NCBI GenBank assembly: GCA_037043015.1
Contig: CM073326.1
Coordinates: 18,050,345 to 18,114,344 of the forward strand
Direction: 5' to 3'
From: Bryum argenteum
Lineage: Eukaryota; Streptophyta; Bryopsida; Bryales; Bryaceae
DNA: 64,000 nucleotides
Positions 34,183 through 44,479 of the stretch are shown in pieces. Position 1 is the stretch's first letter, and each line of letters opens with the position of its first letter. The translations under genes were made by a program, and so were the position numbers. The notes beneath the pieces are model-generated. The model worked only from the letters and a program-made list of their open reading frames with translations. It had not been told where the DNA came from and did not search any database.

Positions 34183-37100
34183 ATGGACGAAACGGGTAGC
34201 GTTAGTGAGAGAGGAAAGGAGATAGGTCAGAGAAAGAAAAAGCGGAGGGGTGGAACAAAGTTCACTAATTCAAAAGCACAGAGGCGTTGTGCTTTGCGGA
34301 AGCGCGATGGGAGAAGCTCCAGCGGCGATGATCGGGAGCAAGACGGGTACGATATCTTGATCGATGATGATGTTCTACCGCCATTCAGGCGGAGTATCAA
34401 AATGCGATCGCTCAACCTCGACACTGTCCCAGAGTGTGTCGGGACGGACGAAGCTGAAGAAGAGGAGGAGGAACGGAGTACAGGGCAGTTTAGAACGTCT
34501 GCCGAGACCGTTTTTGTCGATGGAGATGACGACGAAGGTGGGGACTCCTTACATGAGGTAAGGAAGTAGTGTATCTTACTAATATGTGGATACTCGTAAA
34601 AGTCAATGTATACCTGAAAACGTATATGAATTAACTGAAACATGTGTTGCCTTCAGGGTTGTAGAGGATCAGAAGATGAAGACGGTAGATCAGGAGATGA
34701 AACTCAAACGTCTGACGAGAAAAGAGTCACTGATTTGGGCGAAGGTGCAGAAACCTCTGTTCATCAGCAACCAAGTGCTGAAGAAATGGAGGAGGTACAT
34801 GAGAAACCCTACTTCGTGGTTTACTGGGAGGACCTAGGGTTGGTTAAGTATACTATCAACGAGAACTCATTCTTTACCTCCAAGTAGTACTGAGTATTCA
34901 TATGTGTTTATGTTGGTTTCATGATATATATGGACCAAAGACTCAGAAATATTTCCTATCTGGATTGAATAGTGCAAATATTGTTTTCGTAGTAGTATGA
35001 TATATACGTATTTGATGATGTACAAACGTAGTTATAAATATTGTGAATGCAATGATTTCATAGTTAAATTAAATCGAGTGTCTGATGTACCCCATGTGGA
35101 TGTTCGGAATATTTTTCACGATTGCATGGGAATTGTCACTTGAGCGAAACATTGCCTATGATGGAGATGGGAAAGATACGTAAAAAATGAGTCTAATATA
35201 TTTTTAAGAGTTGTTATCAATGCAAGTGATGTCGAAGTTCTTGAGTTCAATTTGAAATATGAGTATAGTTATAGTTGTGTACTCAATTGACTAGTCCTAT
35301 ACTCAATGAGAATAATAGTATGTGATAGGAGTTCAGTTTTTTTTAAAGGAGTGGCAGGATTTGGTGAAGAATTGGATGATGCCCGGCGGGCACACGATCA
35401 TGAAGGGCGGGGTCACGGCGGCCACGGGGTAATGACTAACACCAAGTCACGACGGACAGGGGGATTGGTCAGGGGGTGTGGACTAAGATCCGGCGGTATT
35501 GGAATATGAACGGCCAGTCGTCGGAGGTCAGCGCGGGCACCGGGCTACACCAGCAGGTACCGGGTATCTGCCGGTATGGGGGTCGATAATGGGGGCGGGG
35601 AGGCCTCTGGGTTCGGGTGAGCTGGTGGCTCGACTCCTCCGCCAGCAGCGCTGTGTCCAGCGTTGGATGCCTGCCTCGCTTTGACCTCCAGCGCCATGAC
35701 CCCGCCTCTTTTAGATCTGTTGCCCCCGGCTCTTCGAATTGTGGAGAGGCGATTTCGTTTTTAGATTCTATTAATTCCTAAACGCCGATGCATAGAACGG
35801 CTGTGCTATGATTGGCATAAAGCTGATTTTAGAAAGAGGCAATGTAAATCTCTGACAGAATGGGATGCCCTAAGTTGATACTATACAGATCTAAATCGAA
35901 GATAGTGAATGTCCATGATACGGAGCGGTTTCTTTGGTTTGTAGGAAGGAGAAGAAGGAATGGCGGAATCGACAGAGAAGGAGGTGGAAATGCAAGGTGG
36001 TGAGAAGCACGTGGATGAAGGTCTCCAGAATGTGAGTTCGACGTCCTCGGATTCAAGTTTGTTTGCTGAATTTTACAGGGAACATCGTTATGCTCCTGGA
36101 GAAGCTATCAAAACACGAGCGGAGTTGGAGGCATGCTACTCCAGAGTTTTGAAGGTATGTTTTAAAAAACCCTAAATTGTAACTTAGATTACAGTGATTC
36201 TCCCAAAACCCTAATATACAATCAGTATCTCCTAATTCTATCCTATCTCCGGGGACACTCCGTATTCTTGGTTGAGTTTTTTGGGGGATTACTGGGCTTG
36301 CCATGGAGACCTGCTGTGCCGCAGCTCAGGCTCGTGAGGCCGGTCATGAGACTGCTTCCATATCTCCCCGAAGGGGCAGGCAAATCTGTGAATGTTGATT
36401 TTTTTGATCATTGGGCTTGCCGTGGAGACCTGCTGTGCCGCAGCTCTGGCTTGGATTGCAGGGACTTGACAAGTGGTTGGGGATGTGTTGCCCGGCATGA
36501 CAATGTCGGTGCTGAGACGCTCCCAATGTCTCCCCAATGGGGCTTGCCGTGGAGACCTGCTGTGCCGCAGCTCAAGCTCGTGAGGCCGGTCATGAGACAG
36601 CTATCATATCTCCCCGAAGGGGCTTGCCGTGGAGACCTGCTGTGCCGCAGCTCAGGCTCGTGAGGCCGGTCATGAGAGAGCTTCCATATCTCCCCGAAGG
36701 GGCTTGCGTGAATTTCCGAATGTTGATTTCGTTGAGTACTGGGCCTGTCGTGGAGACCTGCTGTGCCGTAGCTCAGGCTCTTGAAGCCGGGCTTAACAAT
36801 GCCGGTCATGAGACAGCTCCCAATGTCTCCCCGTAGGGGCCGGTCTCGAATTTTTGAATGCTTTTGTCGTTAATTATTGTGCTTGCTGGGCTTGCCGTGG
36901 AGATCTGCTGTGCCGCAACTCTGGCTTGGATTGCAGGGACTTGACAAGTGGTTGGGGATGTGTTGCCGGGCTTGACAATGTCGGTCCTGAGACGCTCCCA
37001 ATTTCTCCCCGAAGGGCCATGCCGTGGAGACCTGCTGTGCCGCAGCTCAGGCTTGGATTGCAGGGACTTGACAAGTATTCCGGCTGTGTTGTCGGGATTG

Positions 37101-37721
37101 ACAATGTCGGTCCAGTGATGAAGTTTTGGCTGGTCAGACTTATTTTGGGAATTGTTAATGACTAAACTCTGTATGCTTCGTGGCGTATGTCACGATGATT
37201 TTCGAATGGGCAAGATCTAACCCGCTTGATGTGATTTTCGTGGAACTCTGTCTTCTAACGTTTTGGACCCTCTGCCATTGTACTGAATTTGATTGGGGTT
37301 GCAAATACTGCTTTCCGCATGTACATGCTTAATAATTTCTAATTAGCAATATTCATTTTGTCTGGATTGTGATTAATCTTTCTGATGGATATAGTGTATG
37401 TGAATGCAGGTCCCATTGAAAGTTGAGGCCGTCCAAAAACACGAGGAATCTGATGCCGATAGCGACTTATCGTCTTTGAGAGATCATGTCATGGCCGTAG
37501 TAGAGTCCCGTCGATTGGTGGTAGCACTGACTTCGGTTCCAGAAACTCCGCCTTCTGCCCCTCCTGTCCGTTCCACTTCCAGTGGAATTCTTGATTGAGT
37601 CGCACTAGCGGTTAACATTCGAATAAAGAAGGCTAAATCCAGACGTCTTGAAGCCAAAGCTTTAGCTAGACTTGCACCCAGGCGTTCTCCACGACTTGCA
37701 GCAAAGTTGAAATCTATCTAG
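34183..37721 (+). pseudogene. Gene B, copy 1 (four exons, one premature stop)
   Basis: Exons 34183-34557, 34657-34794, 35945-36154 and 37410-37721, all with GT-AG borders at the same places as copy 2 (for example GAG|GTAAGG, AG|GTATGTTTT). The product begins with a Met-Asp start, then a strong basic motif KKKRRGG suggesting nuclear entry, then acidic Ser-rich stretches. Exon 3 encodes FAEFYREHRYAPGEA, matching WREFYMSRRYGLEGA of copy 2. The C-terminus is LARLAPRRSPRLAAKLKS in both copies and ends at a conserved stop. In exon 4 an in-frame TGA at 37596-37598 stands where copy 2 has Arg, consistent with CGA to TGA. No known domain recognised. Introns 2 and 3 hold GC-rich repeats. Confidence 0.75.
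36290..37110 (+). repeat. Tandem repeat in intron 3 of gene B, copy 1
   Basis: About seven imperfect units built on GCCGTGGAGACCTGCTGTGC (starts near 36300, 36420, 36547, 36627, 36746, 36894 and 37021), with spacers GCTCAGGCTCGTGAGGCCGG and ATATCTCCCCGAAGGGGC. Spacing varies from about 80 to 150 bp. The block is GC-rich within an AT-rich element, and spurious open frames cross it on both strands. The same intron of copy 2 has an unrelated array. Confidence 0.85.
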
Positions 37722-37853
37722 TTCAATGACATCTTATCTGATACTTATAACGTCTTCGTACACGACTTTTTATTTTGATTATTAATTTATTACTTTATTG
37801 ATTTATTCTTATACTTTTAGTGCGATGTTGTATTATTTTTTTTGATTTGTCAG

Positions 37854-39904
37854 ATGAGAATATCCGAGCTTCAATCACTTCAAGACAAAGAAGATATCTC
37901 CCTTGAAAAATTTGAGTCACGTCCTGTACCTGAAGAAGATGATAGCACACCCGTGCCACAAGGAATTGTAGAACACATCTCTTCTCCACTTCCACGTGAT
38001 ACTCCTACCGAACTCGAGCCTTCTCCGAAGGCTTTGCAAGATCCCGTTGGTCACACTTCTCCATCGGATGACGAGGAGTCTTCTTTGCCAGAGTGTCAAC
38101 GTCGGCATCGTGCACATGCCACCCCATCTCCAAAACAAAGATCCTGATTGGAGTGCCAATGAGATGCGGATGATCCACAAAAGTGATTCCATAGCAATCA
38201 GATGGAGCGACCAACAATGCACGTAGACGTGGTCGACCGTTGACTCAGATTTCTGTAGGCGCTCTTACGAATGCGGGGTCCCCTCAATCTTTCACTGTCG
38301 ACCACAGCTCCGGAAAGAAGTTCGCTTCACTCCCATTTCTTGAACCGAAGCATGTTGGCGAGTGCTCGTCTTCTGAGATTACTATTTCTCTCCCAATGTA
38401 CTTGGAAAAAGGGGATATCGGAGCTTCTGTTCAAAAGGCGGCTCATGAAACAAAAGATTGGGACACGCAAATCATGGACATTATTAACCACATCAGAAAG
38501 GTTTTATGTCTTATATCTCTTATCACTTCTGTTATTTCTGAAATTCTGTTCGGAACATATCGTTTGCAACATGTCTAACTTTTTTTGATTTCCACAGATT
38601 GGCAAGGACCGGAAGTACCCATGTAAGGAGATGGGCACGAAACACCCGCATCCCGGCATTGATCTCATCTACGCAGACGTACCCGAGAACTTACCCGTGC
38701 CTGACGTGTCGCCCGTCGAGATCCCTTCATGGAACAAGCGAGAGAAAAGCTACTTCGAGAGTGTGTTCTTTTTTGCTTTCTACAACTTGACAGACGAGGG
38801 TGCGATACTTGTTATGCATCCGAAAGATCGTTGAGTCGAGAAAGCTCTGGATGCCGAGTCGAAGGCTTTCGAATTCCGAATGGTGCGAGATTGGTGGGGA
38901 TATAATCCCATACCAATGGCCTCGACTAACCCCCACGTGAAAACGGTATGGTCTTCATTGTGCAATCAAATCATCATTTATGATTATTTACAACATTCCT
39001 TTAAATCTCTCTCATCTTTTGAATTTTGCACACTCACAACTTCCACATTAAGGTGTTTGTTCGGAAGTCTTTTGCCACGAGATTCTCCATAAGACAGGTT
39101 GCGAAAGAGTACGCAGGTGTGCCCATTCTTCCCGACGAGGAGGACCATGTTTTCAATTTCGCGAGCAATGACTCCATTCGTAAGAAGGAAGATGGTACTC
39201 CGTGGCGTGGCTCGCGTGAGAAGGACCCCTCCTTCATCCAATGTTTCATTGATTCTCTCACAGACGAGCGGGGAATCGTCTTTGACTGGAGCCCTAGTAC
39301 AGGTTAGTTGTTGCTTATATGAACTCTCATTTAACTCAATCAATATTGTAGTTCTGATGTTAGTTGCTCGTATGTAGGTGCTTCCGTGATTGCGTGCGCG
39401 CGATCGAACCGTCATCTCATAGCTGTTGAAGCTGATGAAGAGATATTTGACGGACTTTTATCGGCATACGTGGATGGTACCGCCTTTGAGGAAGAAAGTG
39501 GCGATTCGGATCCAGTTTATGACTACGAGAGTGACACTTCCGAACCGCTTCAGAAGAAGCAACGCCCAACATTTTGTGCGTACTTATATCTTACTTTTCC
39601 CCCTTCTATTGTTACCTTCACTTGCTAATAATTCACTGGTATTGACTTTTTCTGTACTTTTAGAATCGCAGGTTCCAATCGACGCTTGATTGGCGACGCT
39701 AGTCTCTACAGCAGTCCTTCGCAAACTTTCACCCTACCATCTTATGCGGAGCAGATAGCTCAGGAATTTGTCGCTGCCCCTTCTCCCGTCTTATCCGACA
39801 CTAGTAGACGTCGACGCTTTAGCTCGAGAGTGCTTGCGTTTATAGACGATGAGGCTGATCAGTGTGACCAACACTTTAATGGTCGTTCACCATCAACTTC
39901 TTAG
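37854..39904 (+). pseudogene. ParB/methyltransferase-like gene, copy 1, internally deleted
   Basis: Homologue of the gene at 54676-58959. The start (MRIS, at 37854, directly after an acceptor TTTGTCAG) and the acidic N-terminus are present, then GIVHMPPHLQNKDPDW as in copy 2. Near 38093 a 1-bp loss shifts the frame. At about 38203 the sequence jumps from SDSIAI to a segment matching exon 6, so the ParB core and the next four exons (over 2 kb) are gone. The methyltransferase-like part remains: IYADVPENLP, an in-frame TGA near 38832, REKDPSFIQC and IVFDWSPSTG, ACARSNRHLIAVEADEE and the C-terminal tail ending at 39904. It cannot encode the full protein. Confidence 0.85.
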
Positions 39905-40735
39905 TAGTTTTTATTTTCCTGGTTTGGTTTGGACTACGTAGGGATATAGTCCTACGGCATTGGTCATACATGTGGTTTTATTATACGTTTTTATATCTAT
40001 ATATGATGTTTACCTATTACTCGTGAAAGTTTAACGCTTTCTTAATTTATATCTAATTGTTCAAGTTTTAAACTCAATGCGAACTAAAAGTTTCTGAATG
40101 TTTTTTTATTTTCAATTGAAGTGATTGAGTCTAGCCAATGTTGGTAGGGGCACTAGTTCACTGTTTGTATAGCTCAGGATAGCTGCCTTACGACGCACTG
40201 CAACGCTCAAACGAGGCCGAGGAGAATCGAACTCGGACCACTACAATGCCACGTGAATGTCTTTTTGTACACCTTACAAGGAGACACGGAAAGACGACTT
40301 GAATTTATAAACTTCATATTATAAATACAGAAGAATTTACATATAATTTTTATAAGTGTAATAGGAAATTGATGACGTCAGCCCTAATTATACTATACAT
40401 ATTACAATAGTCAGAGTAAATTTTTTGATGTCCTAATGGGCCCTCCCAGATTTTGGTTAAAGTTTTGTATTTGAAAGTGAACGAGGCCAGTATATGATTT
40501 GAATTGTATGGGTTACATATGATGATGTAAACATTAATTTAATTTACTTCTACTTAAACTTACAAATGTGGAATATTTATGGAATATTGTAGGACCTCAA
40601 TACCATGCAAAGAAATGCATGAAGGACCTATATCCACGGTTTTGGGTACTTTTATGCCTAAAAATAACCATTTAAAAATTTCAAAACCACCCATTCCATG
40701 GTAATAGGGCAATTAACATTTGAATTATTTTTTTC
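39905..40735. other. Subterminal noncoding region of MULE-like copy 1
   Basis: AT-rich, with no gene. Parts are shared in inverted orientation with 53605-54675: the tRNA-like block, GATGACGTCAGCCC near 40372 (a TGACGTCA palindrome) and the stretch around CCACCCATTCCATGGTAATAGGG near the tip. The sharing between two diverged copies suggests these are functional subterminal sequences. Confidence 0.7.
40169..40274 (-). other. tRNA-like conserved block near the transposon end (copy 1)
   Basis: On the minus strand it contains GTGGTCCGAGTTCGATTCTCC, which resembles a T-arm and RNA polymerase III B box (GTTCGANTC). The whole block, from AAAGACATTCACGTGGCATTG to CAGCTATCCTGAGC, is conserved in copy 2 at 54107-54221. 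I cannot fold a complete tRNA from it, so it could be a tRNA-derived SINE remnant or a small pol III RNA. Confidence 0.4.
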
Positions 40736-40803
40736 TTACCGCTCAAACCTTACCGCTCACCGCTCACCGCTCACCGCTCAACGCTCACACCGGTGGTTTC
40801 CCC
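40736..40803 (-). repeat. Cargo-side terminal repeat with heptamers
   Basis: Inverted counterpart of the left end: TTACCGCTC, CAAACC, then CCGCTCA units and CGCTCAACGCTCAC, ending in a tip that reads GGGGAAACCACC on the minus strand. The outer 12 bp differ from the transposase-side tip, while GTGTGAGCG and the heptamers are shared. The tip matches 19 of 22 bases of the end at 53558. Confidence 0.85.
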
Positions 40804-40813
40804 GGATGGCTCC
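40804..40813. repeat. 10-bp target-site duplication, right copy
   Basis: GGATGGCTCC directly follows the transposon terminus at 40803 and is continued by family B LTR sequence (TCCTCCTGCACC). It pairs with GGATGGCTGC at 22618-22627 with one mismatch. Confidence 0.88.
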
Positions 40814-41689
40814 TCCTCCTGCACCAGGTCCTGGCGGTCCCTCATCTCCTGGTCGGGGTGCCTCATCTCCTGTTCTTCGCGGCCTCTGCTCTCCTGGGCC
40901 TGGCAATCCCGGTGGTGCAGGAGGTGGGGGTGGTGGGATTGCCCCTGCTCCGGGGGCTGGCATCCTGGGGAGTAGCTTGGCCGCAGCAGGGACTCCCACC
41001 TCGGGGATTTGCTCCCCGGGAAATATGTCCTCTCTACCCTCCATGAGCATCCTGAGGAGGGTGATCTCACCCGGATTGAGGCACTCGTAATGCGCGTACA
41101 GGTGGTACACGTACGGTGCCAGGGGACAGCCGTTCACACTGGTGGCCTTCTTCGAGGCCCGAACGATCACCTCCTCCAGGATGTGTCCCCATCCTACGCG
41201 CTTCCGGCCCAGGTAGGACTCCATGATTGCCTTCAGAAGCCGGTTGGACACAAACTGTGGCTTCTCCGGGTTGAGAATCGGTGCCAGGAACCTCAGCAGA
41301 CGCCGCTCCCTAGCATTCGCGCAATCCTCTACTCGGTAGCCGTCGTGCTCATGCGCGGGATTGTGGAACATTCCTCCGAGGGAGGGGTCATTCCTCACCT
41401 GGATGTACCCGGTGGAGGAATCCGGAAAGCCATACGTCGCCCTCCAGCACGCCTCCTGCCAAAAGTGCGGCTTGGCCCGGACAGGGTTGTCGGCGAAAGT
41501 CGGTGGATCCTGTCCGGACACGGCCTCCTCGATAATCCCTGCATCCTCCACATTCCAGGGCACCCAGTACAATCCTACACACCCCATCCGCGTCAAGTCC
41601 TGCACCAACTGCGCCCTGGCATCCACCGCTATTGGAATGCCAGCCTGGATAATCTTGCTCCTCACCCGCGAAGCTCTCTCCCCGGCCAT
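40804..41689 (-). pseudogene. Family B LTR ORF, N-terminal portion
   Basis: Starts MAGERASRVRSKI at 41689 and is open into the transposon end. It is nearly identical to residues 1-290 of the ORF at 49166-52099, with the conserved block CVGLYWVPW, WRATYGFPDSSTGYIQ, RLLRFLAPIL and GWGHI. It then runs through a Pro-rich stretch and is cut by the 22628-40803 transposon. Together with 20458-22627 it made one reading frame before that insertion. Confidence 0.88.
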
Positions 41690-42823
41690 GTCTCCGTACT
41701 CCTCCTCTCCGGGCTATGGTGTGCAGGGCGGCCGCATGTACAAGCTCGTGCGAGAATTGGGGGAGCAGCGCAATCGGCAATGGTGCACGAAAAACGAGGA
41801 AGAGAGAATGGGGGGGGAAAATAAAAAAGAAGGACAACGGCCATCCCCGTGCCATTAACGACAAACAGGAGTGGGGGAGGTGGCGGTACCCTTTTGGCGG
41901 CGCGGCCTTAATCACGGGCTTGTCAGCCCGGGACTGTCGGCGCCGCCGGTGGTTCTACCGCCCGGCCCGTCCTTGTACCCGGCGGCTTCCCCGGCCATTG
42001 ATAACCGGCCGAGTTATAACCGGTTAGGTTACGATCGGCCAGGCCATAGCCGGGCCGGGCCATAGCCGGACCGGACCATGGCTGTCCGGGCTATGACCGC
42101 CCGGATCGTGCCCGGACCGACCCCTGTGCGGTTAGCACATGTTCAATCGGTTCAAGCCGGGTCAGAGCCTTGCTTTCCCCGGGTTGGGGTCAACCCGAGG
42201 ACAATCGGCTCCGCCTTATCTGGGCAACCGGCATTCAGGCTAGGTATGGTGAGACCGGACCCTGGTTAGGGGCGAGGACTAAAAGGCGAAGGGAAGGTTA
42301 GAAGTTTCGTTACCCTATCCTGCCCACTAAGCTTAGGGATACCCCCGGGATGGGAGGTTCCTGGCTAAGTCGACCCTACCCGGTCATTACCCGGGTAGGC
42401 GGAAATGAGGGCTTTATTTTACTTAATTAGCTATTACTAAGTACTATCCGGGCTGAATTGGGGCAAAAACGAAAAAATGAGGTTTGACAGACATCTGCAG
42501 GGTCGTCGATCGCTGCTGCAACGTCGGCCTCAGGAGGATGGTTCGGATCGTCATAACAATCCTGAATAGAGAAACCAACTATTTTCAATCACAACGGATA
42601 CAGTCACAGTAACGAAGTTTACGACTTGTGACTAGAATCAGTCATTATTTTCATAGATATAACAGAGTGTAGTCATATTATTGAGGAGAATCAAACTTGG
42701 CAACTATGAGGAGTGACATATCACAAATATGTGACTAGAACTAGTCATTATTTAACAATGATTGGTCAAGCATTCCAAAGCGTTAGTGCTTGTCTTAACG
42801 GGTACATGTGTACAGACAAATAT

Positions 42824-43671
42824 TTACTTCCCGACCCTGTATTCTGCAAACAACTCGTCCCGTGGAACTATATCCCTTAATGCTATCGTCATTACGTAAC
42901 CATGATGGCTCTGGTTCCAGGGCGCCGGGAGAGGCACAAAATCCCATTGGCAGTTTTGGATTTCCGATCGCCCCTCGCTGCTATTTATAAATCCAGCAAC
43001 ATTCCCGAGTTTGACATCCCCATTCAGGAACATTTCTTCGGTTGCAGCAAGCGCATACCGCCGGAAACGTGGAGAGGTACGATGAGCTATTCGGAATTCT
43101 TGTGCATCTAATTCTGGGCTGACAAACGGTAGAAGCTCATCTCCAGCCTTTGCTGCCTCTAAAGCAAATAAACCCCATCCCATAAACGGAAATTGTGACA
43201 CTTTAACTTCCCAGGCTCTACCCCAAAAAATAAATTTGCGGAGCTTTGGAATGGGACCGGGCCTCCACTGCCCGTACTCTCCTTTCACAATCATGTTTGA
43301 CTCATGGTCGGAAGTAGCGAGTGATGGGCGGGGTCTTGCTGTACCGAGGAAGGCTCGCAATGCGGCCATGGTTGCTGCCTGTACAAAGGGCCGCCTCGAA
43401 TCCTAGAAGCCAACGATTTCAGCAAATATTGGAGCAGAAATGATGTGTACGTGCATGAGAGATGGATGCTTACCAAAATAGACCTGGTGAAATTTGGATC
43501 GCGGCCAAACTTGCGTAGGTGAACCCGAAGGCTCCGTCGAAGAAGGACCTTGCCTCCCATGCACATCCGACACGGACAGGGGTACCTCGTCAATGCCTGC
43601 CTGTCGACAATTTGTTCTTCGATCTCCCACAACCGCAGGTCATGGAGTAATTGGTGAGATGCACCATCCAT
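42824..43671 (-). CDS. SET-domain protein with a CACTA-type Cys motif, two exons
   Basis: Exon 1 (43671 to about 43476, MDGASHQLLH) carries YPCPCRMCMGG and RVHLRKFGRDPNF, a Cys-x-Cys-x2-Cys pattern with a downstream HL and Gly that recalls the transposase-associated domain of CACTA elements. After an intron (TTTTG|GTAAGC; acceptor GGCTTCTAG) exon 2 reads to a TAA at 42824. Exon 2 looks like a SET domain: MGWGLFALEAAKAGDELL, then GNVAGFINSS with a following NC, and IVPRDELFAEY at the end. SET domains transfer methyl groups to lysines. The usual FINH signature is changed to FINS, so activity is uncertain. The exon pairing is inferred. The gene lies among repeats of GACTA motifs. Confidence 0.6.
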
Positions 43672-44479
43672 TGAAAGTGGCTTCGGGCCTGGAGATGTGC
43701 TCCATCACGAATACAAATCACATTATCAACAAAATATGACAACATCAAATTTGATCTCATCGACATACAACATGTGAATGTAAACTCCAAAACTGTAAAC
43801 TCCAAAACTGACAGAGGGAGGGAGGTTGGAGACTTTGAATACCTTCGCGTAGTAGTGTTGATCTGCAAGTGTGAGGGGTATCAGAAAAACAAATTCGTCA
43901 GATCATGTCTAACGTATTGCACAATTCATGATAAGTTTTCCTCACATGTCATCGGCATGCGTCGATCCAGTACGTACCTGCAATTTAGAAGTATGTGGAC
44001 AACATCCAATAGCTCAAATGGAAGACAATCAGGGTATGATTTGGAACTTCAGACTCAAAATTAGGCAAGAAGGAGGAGACTTGATACTCTATGCCGAAAC
44101 GGGTGTTCAAATCCACCATCATCATTCGACGCAAAAAGCTAGAAATTCAGTGAATTTAGGCCAATGAGTACTGTGATCGGGTAGAGTCACCGCAAGTATT
44201 CGTGGATCGCAATGAGTGTCATCAGTATTCGTGGATCGTGACAAGTCACATTTGTATGGGCCGCCTCGTGCTATTACTGCAGCATTAATGGCGGTGGCGG
44301 CCGTAATTAGCGCTGATGGCGGCGGAGTAAAAAGGGGTCTACAACGGCCGTTCAATTTTGAACAATCATTTCTCCGAATTGATGTTGAAGTGACTGTCTA
44401 AGGAGGGCGATCGCGGCTATGGCTGAAATGGCGCCTTGGGCTACAGCTCGTTTTTACAGAGCTTCTTGCAGGTGCAGCA
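43672..44479. other. Intergenic DNA between divergent genes
   Basis: Lies between the SET-domain gene (minus) and the acidic-protein gene (plus). It holds short open frames without motifs and one short direct repeat (CAGTATTCGTGGATCG near 44221 echoing AAGTATTCGTGGATCG near 44193). Probably promoter sequence for both genes. Confidence 0.5.

Larger units (their letters stand above)
22628..40803. mobile_element. MULE-like transposon copy 1 (18.2 kb, about 11.4 kb without nested LTRs)
   Basis: Both termini are visible. The left one starts GGACGTTGCTATCG and continues GTGTGAGCG; the right one, read inward on the minus strand, starts GGGGAAACCACC and continues GGTGTGAGCG. Both then run into heptamer repeats. 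A 10-bp duplication of family B LTR sequence flanks the element. From left to right it holds the transposase gene (minus, 33631 to 23115), a 551-bp divergent promoter region, gene B (plus, 34183-37721) and a decayed ParB/methyltransferase-like gene (plus, 37854-39904). Two solo LTRs (25775-31005 and 31307-32796) sit in the transposase gene. Subtracting them and one copy of each duplication leaves 11,445 bp. MULE assignment rests on the duplication length, the SWIM finger and the DDE-like spacing. Confidence 0.88.
40804..42489 (-). mobile_element. Family B LTR, 5' part (right half of the split LTR)
   Basis: Read on the minus strand from TGTCAAACCTCATTTTT at 42489, collinear with 51215-52887 of the complete LTR. 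It is cut at 40804 by the MULE-like transposon and continues at 22627. The right flank is GACAT. The other end of this LTR is lost, so no duplication can be tested. It includes the CCGG/CATGG-rich upstream region (about 42000-42110). Confidence 0.9.

Noticed and set aside
36268-37165. Open frames of 99-133 codons on both strands in the intron repeats of copy 1
   Set aside because: They result from a GC-rich tandem repeat lacking stops; the surrounding exons of gene B show the region is an intron.
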